DNA of 64,000 bases from Gudongella sp046224405 (GCF_046224405.1 NZ_JBJXRK010000009.1:1-64000), one strand, 5' to 3'. Counted from the first letter of the stretch, positions 1-9,500 are shown. Program-made: numbers and translations. The notes: generated from the sequence alone by a model not told the origin.

Positions 1-36
1 CAACTGCTTTATTTATGTGTTTTGCTGACTTTTTAA

Positions 37-65
37 ATATTACCATCTTTTGAGTCTAAAGTCAA
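37..65 (-). promoter_or_regulatory. sigma-A promoter for a gene beyond the window
   Basis: On the minus strand TTGACT (65-60) is followed after exactly 17 bases by TAATAT (42-37). It would start a transcript near position 30 running out of the window. It lies just downstream of the phosphate butyryltransferase stop, so the next gene probably has its own promoter. A short open frame beginning at 46 overlaps this -10 element and lacks a ribosome binding site, so I do not call it a gene. Confidence 0.5.
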
Positions 66-125
66 CGATTTTTTACAATAAATTTAACGTTTCCTTAACA
101 GTAATATTGTTGCTGGATCACTGTT

Positions 126-1040
126 TTAAGCCATCTTCCTTAGATAGCTAGAAATCATATTTCCTAAAGCGATTGAGAATAACTTTGTATCCTTGTCATC
201 AGCCCTTGATACCAACACCACAGGAGCCTTTGCTCCCATTATGATACCGGCTGACTTTCCGTTTGCCAAGTATGTTATGGCTTTACCGATACCATTCCCC
301 ATTTCTATGTTTGGAACTAGCAGTACATCAGCGTCACCTGCAACAGGACTTTCGATTTTCTTGATTCTTGCAGCTTCCTTGGACAATGCCAGATCCAATG
401 CCAGTGGCCCTTCTAATATAACACCCTTACCGAACGCTCCCTCCTCTGCCATATTCTTCAGCTCATTTGCATCCACAGTAGCCTGCATTTTGGGGTTTAC
501 CTTTTCTTTTGCTGCCAATGCTGCTATCTTAACATTTTCACATCCCATAGCCCTGGCTACAATAATACTATTCTTAATGATTTTCTTTTTCTCCTCCAAG
601 GATGGATTTAGGTTCATTCCACCATCAGTTAGGTAAAGCAGCTTGTGGTACGTATCAACATCATAAACCATTACATGACTTAACAGACTATCGGTTCGAA
701 GACCCCAATCTTTGTTTAAGACTGCCTTAAGCAATATGGATGTATCCACAAGCCCCTTCATGATAAAATCTGCTTTGCCTTCACTTACCATTCTAACTCC
801 AATTTCAGCTGCTGAAGCAAGATCTTCCTCGTCAATAAATTCAAAATCTGAAATGTCAATATTAAGCTTTTTTGCAATTGCCTTTGTCTCCACCATTGAA
901 CCAATTAGTATCGGTTCGCTTATACCAAGTCTTGAGCTCTCAATAACCGCTTCAAGTACATCTTCATCCTGGCATGCTACAACTGCAAGCTTCATCCTAT
1001 CACCCTTGATCGACAACAATTTGTTCAATTCTCTTATCAT
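126..1040 (-). CDS. ptb: phosphate butyryltransferase (phosphate acetyl/butyryl transferase family)
   Basis: 304 aa, the usual length for Ptb, with the single phosphotransacylase domain over nearly the whole protein. The family reaction interconverts butyryl-CoA (or a branched acyl-CoA) and acyl phosphate in the cytoplasm; a kinase partner would then give ATP. The C-terminal half has the family blocks GDADVLLVPNIEMGN and AGIIMGAKAPVVLVSRAD. ATG at 1040 has a good site (CAGGAGGG). It is the last gene of a run starting at 4704 and is 16 bp from the TPR gene. No butyrate kinase is visible; the next gene beyond the window edge could supply it. Phosphate acetyltransferase activity cannot be excluded. 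Confidence 0.85.
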   Translation of the reverse strand: MIRELNKLLSIKGDRMKLAVVACQDEDVLEAVIESSRLGISEPILIGSMVETKAIAKKLNIDISDFEFIDEEDLASAAEIGVRMVSEGKADFIMKGLVDTSILLKAVLNKDWGLRTDSLLSHVMVYDVDTYHKLLYLTDGGMNLNPSLEEKKKIIKNSIIVARAMGCENVKIAALAAKEKVNPKMQATVDANELKNMAEEGAFGKGVILEGPLALDLALSKEAARIKKIESPVAGDADVLLVPNIEMGNGIGKAITYLANGKSAGIIMGAKAPVVLVSRADDKDTKLFSIALGNMISSYLRKMA

Positions 1041-1056
1041 ATCTAACCCTCCTGGC

Positions 1057-2193
1057 TTATTGGTTTTTTCTGTATCTCTCTATTGCATTAAGCTGAGCTT
1101 TGATATTTTCGTCCTCTGGATTCAGTTGATGGGCCCTATAGATATCATCAAAACCATTATCAATGTCACCTAGGTTAAGGTATCCAAGCCCTCTATTGAA
1201 ATACAACCTGTAATCATCCTGACTACCTGCTTCAATTCCTTGTGTGAATATTTCCATAGCCTTTTCAATGTCATTTTCATTGAAGTATGATATCCCCAAT
1301 TCATTATAAACTTCGGGTATGGAAGGATCGCTATCCATAGCTCCGTAGAAATATTCCATAGCCATTTGGTTGTCTCCGTAGCCCCTGTAGGCCATACCAA
1401 GCAAATAATTAGCATACCAATTCTTTATATGTTTTGGCATTAGCTTGGATAAGACCTCAATCGCTTTTTCGTAATTCATGTTGTTCATATATGTCAGTCC
1501 AAGTTCTACTCTATACTCAGGATCTAGAATATCCAATTCCTGCCTGATTTCCTGCCTCCGATTCTCATCAGGATCATATATAAGAACCTTGTCCCATGTC
1601 AATTTTGCTTTTACATATTGCTCATAGAATTTATAGTGGTAGCCAAGTTTGTAATATGCCGGGTAGTACTTTTCATCTTCATCCAACAATTCCTCTAGTA
1701 TAGCTGTTGATTCCTCAAGGTAATTATTGCCATCCTCAATGCTTCCTTCTTCGATTTCATTTTTCCCCATTGCCTCAAGGACCATTGCATAGTAGAACAA
1801 GCCTTCCTTTGTTCCATACAGGCTATTGAATGCCCTAAGATAAAGTCCACTTTCCATATGATTCCCATTTTCCAGGGCTAATAGAGCTTTCTTGAATAAT
1901 TCCTTTTCCATATCAGGGTTGTAGGCCTCAAGTATCCGGCCATAGTAATCATGGTGAAGAAAATCCTGGTCAGCTCCCATCAAATAAAGTATTCCTTCTA
2001 TAACTCTCTCCAATGTAATACCCTGATCACTGTCAACCTTGTTCAACTGACTTAGCAGTTTATCGGTCACTACAGGCAAAGGTATTGATTGATCCAATTC
2101 AAATCCCTTTAAGATAACCTCGCTTTCATCCTTAAGCTGTACGAAGCTTATCAGCTCAGTCTTTGAACTGAAATATTTTTCTCCTGCTGACAT
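1057..2193 (-). CDS. tetratricopeptide repeat protein
   Basis: 378 aa, acidic, soluble, with no signal peptide or membrane segment. Helical TPR-like repeats fill the region from about residue 160 to the end; the clearest units are at about 225-260, 260-295, 295-330 and 330-365, with the typical A/G/Y/P spacing (for example YNELGISYFNENDIEKAMEIF). The N-terminal 100 residues match nothing I recognise. TPR domains act as protein-binding scaffolds, so this is a probable adaptor of unknown partner. ATG at 2193 follows a strong AAGGAGGAG. It lies 11 bp after the membrane protein gene and 16 bp before ptb, so co-transcription is likely. Confidence 0.75.
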   Translation of the reverse strand: MSAGEKYFSSKTELISFVQLKDESEVILKGFELDQSIPLPVVTDKLLSQLNKVDSDQGITLERVIEGILYLMGADQDFLHHDYYGRILEAYNPDMEKELFKKALLALENGNHMESGLYLRAFNSLYGTKEGLFYYAMVLEAMGKNEIEEGSIEDGNNYLEESTAILEELLDEDEKYYPAYYKLGYHYKFYEQYVKAKLTWDKVLIYDPDENRRQEIRQELDILDPEYRVELGLTYMNNMNYEKAIEVLSKLMPKHIKNWYANYLLGMAYRGYGDNQMAMEYFYGAMDSDPSIPEVYNELGISYFNENDIEKAMEIFTQGIEAGSQDDYRLYFNRGLGYLNLGDIDNGFDDIYRAHQLNPEDENIKAQLNAIERYRKNQ

Positions 2194-2204
2194 ATAACTC
2201 CTCC

Positions 2205-2954
2205 TTATAGTTTTCTCATAAACATTCTTTTTCTTAATGTGGTTGTACTTAATAGCTTGAATAGATGTCCCCTATAAATCATTGCAGTAGAAAGTATAGC
2301 ACTTCCAATCAAATATAGAACAATAGATGAAATTGAGACACTAAATGATAAGCCTCTAAATGGGTTTAATCCCCCGTTGAGGATACCACCAGTTAGTAAA
2401 TATAGGATTAATGTTAGAATGATGTTTGGAAATAACCAATTTATCCAGTTTTCCTTCATGAAATCTACACAGTAAAGGATTGTCTGAAGAGAATCTCTGT
2501 CCTTGACATACAATGCTTCCGGCAATGGGTTTAAAACTACTAAAGCTCCAATTCCAATTATAAAAATAAGTGCCACTATCATTGGACCTAAGAGGTTGGA
2601 CAAAAATCCCAATATAAGATTCGCAAGGTAAAATATGAACAATACACCATATACCTTTCTAATGTAATACGTAAATCCATGCTTGATGTCCCTCCATCTG
2701 AATCTGTTATACACTACAACATTGTGAAGAACAAACAAGTAACTTGAAACAATGGCACTTTCCACCAATGCATATATGATACCCAAGAGTATCCCAAGTC
2801 CGGCAAGTAGATTAAAAACAAGCATTCCCGCAACGATACTCATGACTGAATACACTACACCCAATAGCAGGACTTCAGGGTTCTTCATGATTGAATCCTT
2901 TGATTTCTGTGCGATTTCCTTATTTACAAGGATTATGTCGTTAATTATATTCAT
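2205..2954 (-). CDS. integral membrane protein of unknown function
   Basis: 249 aa from ATG at 2954. This start is chosen because GGAGGAG lies 7 bases upstream; the open frame extends further back only by running through the radical SAM gene in another frame. About five or six hydrophobic segments are visible after a 30-residue cytoplasmic start, including GVVYSVMSIVAGMLVF, FIFYLANLILGFL and LIFIIGIGALVVL. The layout (multi-pass, about 210-250 aa, no catalytic motif) resembles YesL/DUF624-like proteins, but I cannot assign a family. Its first 14 bp overlap the end of the radical SAM gene, implying translational coupling. No transport motif is seen. Confidence 0.7.
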   Translation of the reverse strand: MNIINDIILVNKEIAQKSKDSIMKNPEVLLLGVVYSVMSIVAGMLVFNLLAGLGILLGIIYALVESAIVSSYLFVLHNVVVYNRFRWRDIKHGFTYYIRKVYGVLFIFYLANLILGFLSNLLGPMIVALIFIIGIGALVVLNPLPEALYVKDRDSLQTILYCVDFMKENWINWLFPNIILTLILYLLTGGILNGGLNPFRGLSFSVSISSIVLYLIGSAILSTAMIYRGHLFKLLSTTTLRKRMFMRKL

Positions 2955-4704
2955 CGGTAAACTCCTCCAAGCAGCTTGTGATATTATACGTCTTGCACCT
3001 TTCAAGAGTACCATCCGTATATTTGAATAAAAGTAATGTCCTCTTCTTATCTCCATACTCTTTATATCCATCATCAATTATCTTGAATATATCATACGTA
3101 AAGCTATACAGCCTTACCTTTTTTAGAACCTTCTTAGTTGGCATACCATAGTACTCTGGTAAAAATCTATTTACGATCTTATCTGACTTTAGGATGCCAT
3201 GATAATCAATATAGGACTGATTTTCCACCCTGTTTAGAAAATCAGGCACCGGTTTTCCCCCATTATTCTCAAGATAATCCAGGATAAGGAAATCTGAAAA
3301 AACCTGCAAGCCTTCAAATGCTTTCATTTTATAATAATCATACAAGATTTCGTATAGTTTTTCCCTGCTATGAGAATACTCATAGTATCCCTTCTCCTTC
3401 CAAAAATGCATGAAGTCCTCAAAAAATATGAAAGGGCTTTTGAAGTGGTTACTTATTAAATATTCAAGACTGTGTCTAAAGAATTCTTCATTGTAATATT
3501 TCTCCACCAATTCCTCTATACCCTTTAAGGCTATTACATCATCATAGTTTAGCCATTTTGACTCCATAATCTCATAGGGTGCTCTATCCACTAGCTTATA
3601 TCCATACTCAACCTTCATCTTTCGTAAAGCAGAACCCTTAAGAAGCTTCAAGAACCCCAGCTGTATCTTCTCAGGCCTCAAGGCATATATGTGATTGAAG
3701 GATTCTCCAAATCTTTGGTAATCTTCATAAGGTAGCCCCGCAATCAGATCCAGATGCTGATGTATATTTCTGTTTTTCTTAATTGCCTTACTTACAGTTG
3801 ATAATTTATCAAAGTCAGTATTTCTTCCAATGGCTTCAATAGTCTTTGGATATGTTGACTGGACACCAATCTCAAATTGGAACAAACCCTCCCTTATACT
3901 CTCAAAAAATTCCAGTTGTTCTTGATCTATGAGATGTGCAGTTACCTCAAGGTGAAAATTTATGCCCTTGGGGTCTCTCTTTATGATGTGCTTCATGATT
4001 TCCTTTGAAAATTCCTTGTTTGCATTAAAGGTTCTATCCACAAATTTAACCTGCTTTACTCCAGCATCAATGAGATTGTCCAAATCTCTCTTAACCCTGT
4101 CAATACTCATGTACCTAACACCTCTAATTGTTGAAGAAAGGCAGAAAGCACAATTGAATGGGCATCCCCTGGAGCTTTCATAATATACTATTTTATTTCT
4201 GAACTCATCTCCAATGGTCTCATATGGTGACGGAATTATATTTAAATCACTAATCAAAGGTCTTGGTGGATTTACAATCACTCGACTCCCATTTCTATAA
4301 ACTAATCCCTTAATTTTTGAAGGTTCCTTCGATATCAGGAGTTCTCTAAATGACTCCTCCCCTTCTCCAAATATCAAATAATCTATATAATTGTTTCGTA
4401 TCATCAAGTCTTCCATATCAAATGATACTTCAGGCCCACCTAGAAGTATCTTGGTTTGTGGGCTCACAAGCTTTATTCTTTCACAAACTTCCAATGTTTG
4501 ATCTATATTCCATATATAGGTTGAAAAGCAGACAAGTTTTGGTTTCATTCCATAAATCTTCGCTGCTATTTCAGCAAGGTTTTGATTGATTGTAAATTCT
4601 ACAATGCTGATATCTACAATGTCCTTTGTATATTCTTTCAAGTATCTCAATGCAAGGTTTGAATGAATGAATTTTGAATTGAGAGTTGTTAATAGAACTG
4701 TCAT
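2941..4704 (-). CDS. B12-binding domain radical SAM protein with DUF4080-like C-terminus
   Basis: 587 aa. Residues 1-140 form a cobalamin-binding-like Rossmann domain, starting with TVLLTTLNSKFIHSNLALR. Residues 170-380 form a radical SAM domain whose cluster ligands are Cys181, Cys185 and Cys188 in RGCPFNCAFC. The last 200 residues match the DUF4080 type often fused to this architecture. The family uses a 4Fe-4S cluster and S-adenosylmethionine for radical chemistry; the substrate of this subgroup is unknown. ATG at 4704 is preceded by AAAGGAAG. It is the first gene of a four-gene run with the membrane protein, the TPR protein and ptb. Confidence 0.85.
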   Translation of the reverse strand: MTVLLTTLNSKFIHSNLALRYLKEYTKDIVDISIVEFTINQNLAEIAAKIYGMKPKLVCFSTYIWNIDQTLEVCERIKLVSPQTKILLGGPEVSFDMEDLMIRNNYIDYLIFGEGEESFRELLISKEPSKIKGLVYRNGSRVIVNPPRPLISDLNIIPSPYETIGDEFRNKIVYYESSRGCPFNCAFCLSSTIRGVRYMSIDRVKRDLDNLIDAGVKQVKFVDRTFNANKEFSKEIMKHIIKRDPKGINFHLEVTAHLIDQEQLEFFESIREGLFQFEIGVQSTYPKTIEAIGRNTDFDKLSTVSKAIKKNRNIHQHLDLIAGLPYEDYQRFGESFNHIYALRPEKIQLGFLKLLKGSALRKMKVEYGYKLVDRAPYEIMESKWLNYDDVIALKGIEELVEKYYNEEFFRHSLEYLISNHFKSPFIFFEDFMHFWKEKGYYEYSHSREKLYEILYDYYKMKAFEGLQVFSDFLILDYLENNGGKPVPDFLNRVENQSYIDYHGILKSDKIVNRFLPEYYGMPTKKVLKKVRLYSFTYDIFKIIDDGYKEYGDKKRTLLLFKYTDGTLERCKTYNITSCLEEFTDEYN

Positions 4705-4786
4705 GCTAATCTTCCTTTCTTTGAGTCGCCATTATTATTTTACCTTAAAATACTTAACAAGGCCAATATAATTAACCTTAATTCTA

Positions 4787-4815
4787 TTGAATAATCCTCT
4801 CAAAAGTACTAGAAT
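4787..4815 (+). promoter_or_regulatory. sigma-A promoter of the 71-aa gene
   Basis: TTGAAT at 4787-4792 and TAGAAT at 4810-4815 are separated by 17 bases. The start codon follows 31 bases after the -10 element, leaving a short leader with the ribosome binding site. Confidence 0.6.
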
Positions 4816-4846
4816 GTATAGTAGAACTAATGAAAGGGGACATAAG

Positions 4847-5062
4847 ATGAAGCATTTTGATTTTGACAAAATTTCTATCCAGGAAATGTCTAAGGACGAT
4901 ATGTTACTGATAATAGAGGCGCTTGAGTATACCGGCAAGGCTACAAACATAGATGATTTTCTTGCTTTAAGGGAAAACATACTGTTGGAATTATCCTCAC
5001 TGGCAGAACTGACCCAAGACCAATTCCTTGATTATTTAAAAGAAGAGACCCTATCATTCTAG
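4847..5062 (+). CDS. small acidic protein of unknown function
   Basis: 71 aa, strongly acidic, predicted mostly helical, with no signal peptide, membrane segment or cysteine pair. I do not recognise the family. I chose ATG at 4847 because AAAGGGG lies 6 bases upstream; an in-frame upstream ATG at 4787 falls inside the promoter. It is a stand-alone gene with its own promoter and terminator, transcribed against nearly all its neighbours, between the radical SAM run and argS. That compact, independently controlled layout suggests a real gene, possibly a small regulator. Confidence 0.65.
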   Translation: MKHFDFDKISIQEMSKDDMLLIIEALEYTGKATNIDDFLALRENILLELSSLAELTQDQFLDYLKEETLSF

Positions 5063-5078
5063 ATAAGGTCTCTTTTTT
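5043..5078. terminator. bidirectional terminator between the 71-aa gene and argS
   Basis: AAGAGACC (5043-5050) pairs with GGTCTCTT (5067-5074). On the plus strand a T-run follows; on the minus strand the stem is followed by CTTTT. The stem starts inside the last codons of the small gene, and the hairpin can serve both convergent transcripts. Confidence 0.75.
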
Positions 5079-5119
5079 CTTTCTGACAGAGTATTTACAC
5101 TCTAATATTTTAACGTCTC

Positions 5120-6823
5120 TTACATTTTATTTGGTGCTTCAATACCCAACAAACCAAGACCTGTCTTTATTACTGTCTTAGTTGCGTAAACAAGCATAAG
5201 CCTTGCCTTCTTCGTTTCTTCATCCTGAGTGATTATCTGGGTGCTGTTATAGAACTTGTTAAATGCTTTGGATATTTCAACTATCTGTCTTGTAATATAG
5301 AATGGCTCGTTTTTCTCCATTGCATCAATCACAACATCTGGAAAATCATATAGCATTCTTATAATATTTATTTCATCCTCACCAGTAAGTTTATGGAAGC
5401 TTATCTGATCCTCTTGATTAAAATCACCTTTTTCCAATAGGGAGTTTGCCCTGGCGTGAGTGTATTGTACATATGGTCCAGTTTCACCCTCAAAGCTTAA
5501 GGTCCTGTCCCAGTTGAAGGTATAATCCTTTATTCTCTGATTGAAAAGCTCCTGAAATAGAATTGCACCAATTCCCACCTGTTTTGCCACAACTTCTTTG
5601 TTTTCAAGATTTGGGTTTCGATCCTCAATGATTTTTTTAGTGCTTTCAATTGCCTTATTCAACACATCTTCCAAGAATACAACCCTTCCTTTTCTGGTGG
5701 AAAGAGTTCCTTCTTCAAGACTTACCATCCCAAAAGGTATGTGTATGCAATCTTTAGCCCACTCATAGCCCATCAGTTCAACAATTTTGATCCACGCCTT
5801 AAAGTGTAGATTCTGCTGTGAAGCAACTACATATAGGTTCTTATGGAAATCATAATGCTTTTTCCGGTATAATGCTGCAGCTATATCTCTAGTTGTATAT
5901 AGGGTTGAACCGTCTTTTTTCATAATAAGCGCAGGTGGCATACCATAATCTTCAAGATCCACAATCAAGGCACCCTCTGACTCCTTGACAATTCCCTTTT
6001 CCTTCATTTCTTCAAGAACCTCTGGCATCTTATCAGAGTAAAAACTCTCTCCTGCATATGAATCAAATTTAATGTTCAGCATATCGTAAACTCTGTTAAA
6101 TTCCTTTAGACTTATATCTCGTATCCACTGCCATAATTCCATGGCCTCTGCGTTTTTGTTTTCAAGCTCCTTGAACCAATATCTAGCTTCATCCTGTAAT
6201 TCTGGATTCTCCTCAGCTTCCTTGTTGAATCTTACATAAAGCTTCAAAAGTTCAGAAATTGGATTTGACTCTATTACCTCACGATCACCCCACTTCTTAT
6301 AAGCGGAGATTAGCATTCCAAATTGTGTTCCGTAGTCTCCCAAGTGATTAATTGTAACTGTGTCAAATCCAAGGAACTTGTAAATCTTGGCCAAGGAGTT
6401 TCCTATTACAGTTGTCCTTATATGGCCTATGTGAAATGGCTTGGCAATGTTAGGCGATGAAAATTCAACGATTACTTTTTTTCCCTCTCCAAGTTCTGAA
6501 GATCCAAACATTTCCTTCTTATCCATTACCTCTGTCATTACATCTTCCACAAGCTTATTCCTGTCTATAAAGAAATTTACATAAGGTCCCTGGCTCTGCA
6601 CCTTTCCAAAGAACTCATTTCCTTCCATGGTTGAAGCAATTTCCTCGGCTATTGCATTTGGAGCTTTCCTGTACTCCTTTGCCAGTCTGAAAGTTGGAAA
6701 AGCGTAGTCTCCCATATCATATGAAGGTGGTACCTCTATAAGTCCTTCAATTTCTTCAATCGACAAGCTGCTTATCTTTTCATCAAGAAGCTCTATTACC
6801 TTATCTTTAAAATTTATCAACAT
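5120..6823 (-). CDS. argS: arginyl-tRNA synthetase
   Basis: 567 aa class I synthetase that charges tRNA-Arg in the cytoplasm. Order: N-terminal Add-1 domain (1-110), catalytic domain with the HIGH-type motif in SSPNIAKPFHIGHIR (about 130), and the C-terminal DALR anticodon-binding domain ending LLGIEAPNKM. The KMSKS loop is replaced by the degenerate STRKG form, as is normal for many ArgRS. ATG at 6823 has AGGGGA upstream. Expression should follow arginine starvation through the T-box leader at 6862-7074. Single-gene transcript ending at the shared terminator at 5043-5078. Confidence 0.97.
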   Translation of the reverse strand: MLINFKDKVIELLDEKISSLSIEEIEGLIEVPPSYDMGDYAFPTFRLAKEYRKAPNAIAEEIASTMEGNEFFGKVQSQGPYVNFFIDRNKLVEDVMTEVMDKKEMFGSSELGEGKKVIVEFSSPNIAKPFHIGHIRTTVIGNSLAKIYKFLGFDTVTINHLGDYGTQFGMLISAYKKWGDREVIESNPISELLKLYVRFNKEAEENPELQDEARYWFKELENKNAEAMELWQWIRDISLKEFNRVYDMLNIKFDSYAGESFYSDKMPEVLEEMKEKGIVKESEGALIVDLEDYGMPPALIMKKDGSTLYTTRDIAAALYRKKHYDFHKNLYVVASQQNLHFKAWIKIVELMGYEWAKDCIHIPFGMVSLEEGTLSTRKGRVVFLEDVLNKAIESTKKIIEDRNPNLENKEVVAKQVGIGAILFQELFNQRIKDYTFNWDRTLSFEGETGPYVQYTHARANSLLEKGDFNQEDQISFHKLTGEDEINIIRMLYDFPDVVIDAMEKNEPFYITRQIVEISKAFNKFYNSTQIITQDEETKKARLMLVYATKTVIKTGLGLLGIEAPNKM

Positions 6824-6861
6824 TTTCCCCTCCCCATTATATTAGGTGCATATTTTATACA

Positions 6862-7074
6862 AAAAAAGAAACTCTCATCCCTTGATAAAGAGACGAGAGT
6901 CACCCCGTGTTACCACTCTTATTGGCCTAAGCCCACTCGAAATCTTAACGTGATTAACGTGCCGAAGCAACCTCAAAGACTCTTTTCAACGGATTTGCTG
7001 TTGCTGGCTTCCACCTATCTCCAGCTCGCTATGGACAGCTTGTCCCCTACTCTTCTTTTCCTAGGTTTTAGTAT
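6862..7074 (-). promoter_or_regulatory. T-box leader of argS
   Basis: The minus strand carries a T-box sequence (GAGTGGTAACACGG, 6919-6906) followed by a terminator stem, ACTCTCGTC (6901-6893) with GATGAGAGT (6880-6872), and a T-run at 6869-6863. A stem I region with the GGTGGAAG-type distal motif lies at about 7020-7050. A CGT triplet near 6987 could be the arginine specifier, but I assign it only tentatively. Uncharged tRNA would stabilise the antiterminator and allow argS transcription. Confidence 0.85.
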
Positions 7075-7081
7075 ATGAATA

Positions 7082-7110
7082 AATATAACTGATTTCAGTT
7101 AAAATTTCAA
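7082..7110 (-). promoter_or_regulatory. sigma-A promoter of argS
   Basis: TTGAAA (7110-7105) and TATATT (7087-7082) are 17 bases apart on the minus strand. The -35 element overlaps the stop codon of mutS2, so the argS transcript starts directly behind the upstream gene. Confidence 0.65.
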
Positions 7111-9488
7111 CTGTTTTTCAATTCAACCACCGTTACTCCATCTCCACCTTCGCCATATTTACCTGATCTTTGTGACTTAACCAGTCTATGTCCTTTCAAG
7201 TATGACTTTATTCCATCCCTCAGAGCACCTGTGCCTTTCCCGTGAATTATATATACCTCTTTCAATCCTGAAATGAATGCATCGTCAAGATACTTATCAA
7301 GCTCAAATGTCCCTTCCTCGATATTCCTTCCCCTAATGTCCAGCTCTGGTTTGATTGCCTTTGCCTTTCTTGTCTTGACAGACTTGCTTCTCTCCAGAGA
7401 GCTGGACTGCTCCTTGCCTTCAGTCCTTCTTAGGGTTGATACGGAAACGTTAACCTTCATTATTCCTATCTGTACCTCCACATTTCCCTTATCATCTGGC
7501 GGTGTAACAACCGTACCATGCTGATTAAGTGAAAGTACCTCCACTGCCTCTCCAGCTTTTAGGTTCTTGGGTGGTTTTTTAGACTTGACCTCTTTAATCC
7601 CTGAGCTTGCCTGGGCTTCCTTTTCTCGAATTTCCTTTCGCAGTAAATCCTGAGCTTCCTGAAGTCTTCTTCCCTTATCCCTGTCAATTTCACTTGAAAT
7701 GCTTTTTAATTCATCAATTATAAGGTCAGCACTATCCTTTGCATTTCTTACAATCTGTCTTGCCTCTTCCTTGGCTTTTTGAAGGATTTTTTCGCGCATT
7801 TCCTCGGTCTTATTCTTATCTTTATTCAATTGGTCCCTAAGATTTTGTAGATCTAGCTTTAACCTTTCTGTCTCAGTTTTGTTTTCCTCTGCAATCCTTC
7901 TGTCTCTATCCATAGCTTGTAGGACATCCTCGAATTCAATGCTTTCCTTTGTCAGAAGCTCTCTAGCCCTGTCAATTATATAATCCTGAAGACCAAGGCG
8001 TTTGGAAATCTCAAATGCGTTTGATTTTCCTGGAACTCCAATCAATAGCTTGTAGGTAGGACTTAGGGTCTCGACATCAAACTCAACAGAAGCATTTGTT
8101 ACATTGTCAGTTGTCAAGGCATATACCTTCAGTTGACTGTAGTGGGTTGTGGCAAGAGTTCTAATCCCCATTGTCCTAAGATTATCAAGTATGGACATTG
8201 CAAGGGCAGCTCCCTCCGTTGGATCAGTGCCTGCGCCAAGTTCATCGAACAAAACAAGGCTGCTATTATCTACGGTTTCAAGTATATCAACTATATTGGT
8301 CATGTGGGATGAGAAGGTTGAGAGGCTCTGCTCAATGCTTTGCTCATCTCCAATATCAGCAAAAACCTTCTTAAATATTGATAGTTCAGAGTTGAAATCT
8401 GCTGGAATATGAATTCCACTTTGACCCATCAGTGTGAAAAGACCAACTGTCTTCAATGTTACAGTCTTCCCTCCTGTGTTTGGGCCTGTAATAATCAAAG
8501 TATTAAATTGATCTCCCAGGAACACATCTATTGGTACTACCTCTTTTCCCAGTAAAGGATGTCTTCCTTTCTTAATGTTCAAGTATCCATTTTCGTTAAA
8601 AACAGGCTTTGTCGCATCCATTGACAGAGCAAGCTTCCCCTTTGCAAATGCAAAGTCAAGCCTTGAAAGCAATAGCTCATTGCTTCTGATGCCTTCTGCA
8701 TTCTCTGCAACCATGCCAGAAAGTTCCAATAGAATCCTCTCAATTTCTTCTTTCTCTTTAATCTCAAGCTCCTTTAGCTGATTGTTTAATTCAACCACTG
8801 CCATAGGCTCAATAAATGCAGTTGCTCCACTTGATGAAACATCATGGACTAGGCCAGGAACACTCCCCTTGTTTTCCTGCTTGACTGGGATTACATACCT
8901 GCCCTCCCGCATTGTTACAATAGCATCCTGAAGATATTTTCTATGTGTTGAAGAGGTTATTATGCTGTTTAATTTATCTCTTATTCCTTCGTTTTTAGCT
9001 CGAATCTGTCTTCTGATGTTTCTTAATGCAGAGCTTGCGTTGTCAGATATTTCATCCTCGCCAATTATTGCATTACTGATGGCATCCTCAAGATCCTTGA
9101 TCACTCCCAGATCTTGAATCATATTTCCAATTATTCTATAACCCTCTGAAGAATCTTCCCGTGTGTCCCTCATATAGTTTTTCAAAGCTCTTGAAACCCT
9201 AAGACTTTCTCCGATTTTCAATAGGGAGCCAGGATGTAGCATACCTCCAAGTTCTGCCCTCTTTACATCATCCCTTACCTCGTTTATGCCAAAGAGTGGA
9301 GGATTACCCCTCTTAATCAAGAGCGTCAGTGCTTCATTGGTTTCATCTTGAGAGTATTTTACTTCATGGGAATCAACTGATGGCATCAGCTCCATAGCAA
9401 TCTTCTTGCCAGGTGTAGATTCAGCCTTTTCCACAAGCATATCCCTAATCTTGAAAAATTCAAGTACTTTTAAGCTTTTCTGGTTCAA
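7107..9488 (-). CDS. mutS2: MutS2 ATPase with Smr domain
   Basis: 793 aa, typical for MutS2. The N-terminal core and clamp helices are followed by the ABC-type ATPase with Walker A GPNTGGKT at 335-342 and the block DELGAGTDPTEGAAL. A long charged coiled coil (about 520-640) and a KOW-like segment follow, and the C-terminal Smr domain begins at LDIRG near 715 and carries HGKGTGALR. In Bacillus, MutS2 senses collided ribosomes and splits them; earlier work proposed suppression of recombination. The start is TTG at 9488 behind GGGGTGA. It ends the pheST-zapA-U32-mutS2 run, 12 bp after the U32 gene. Confidence 0.95.
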   Translation of the reverse strand: MNQKSLKVLEFFKIRDMLVEKAESTPGKKIAMELMPSVDSHEVKYSQDETNEALTLLIKRGNPPLFGINEVRDDVKRAELGGMLHPGSLLKIGESLRVSRALKNYMRDTREDSSEGYRIIGNMIQDLGVIKDLEDAISNAIIGEDEISDNASSALRNIRRQIRAKNEGIRDKLNSIITSSTHRKYLQDAIVTMREGRYVIPVKQENKGSVPGLVHDVSSSGATAFIEPMAVVELNNQLKELEIKEKEEIERILLELSGMVAENAEGIRSNELLLSRLDFAFAKGKLALSMDATKPVFNENGYLNIKKGRHPLLGKEVVPIDVFLGDQFNTLIITGPNTGGKTVTLKTVGLFTLMGQSGIHIPADFNSELSIFKKVFADIGDEQSIEQSLSTFSSHMTNIVDILETVDNSSLVLFDELGAGTDPTEGAALAMSILDNLRTMGIRTLATTHYSQLKVYALTTDNVTNASVEFDVETLSPTYKLLIGVPGKSNAFEISKRLGLQDYIIDRARELLTKESIEFEDVLQAMDRDRRIAEENKTETERLKLDLQNLRDQLNKDKNKTEEMREKILQKAKEEARQIVRNAKDSADLIIDELKSISSEIDRDKGRRLQEAQDLLRKEIREKEAQASSGIKEVKSKKPPKNLKAGEAVEVLSLNQHGTVVTPPDDKGNVEVQIGIMKVNVSVSTLRRTEGKEQSSSLERSKSVKTRKAKAIKPELDIRGRNIEEGTFELDKYLDDAFISGLKEVYIIHGKGTGALRDGIKSYLKGHRLVKSQRSGKYGEGGDGVTVVELKNS

Positions 9489-9500
9489 AAAATCACCCCG

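Noticed and set aside
1..46. Possible start of a minus-strand gene (MVIFKKSAKHINKAV)
   Set aside because: The ATG lies in the spacer of a TTGACT-N17-TAATAT promoter and there is no ribosome binding site.
4735..4980. Minus-strand ORF of 81 codons
   Set aside because: It is antisense to the 71-aa gene, has no start site signal and lies over its promoter.
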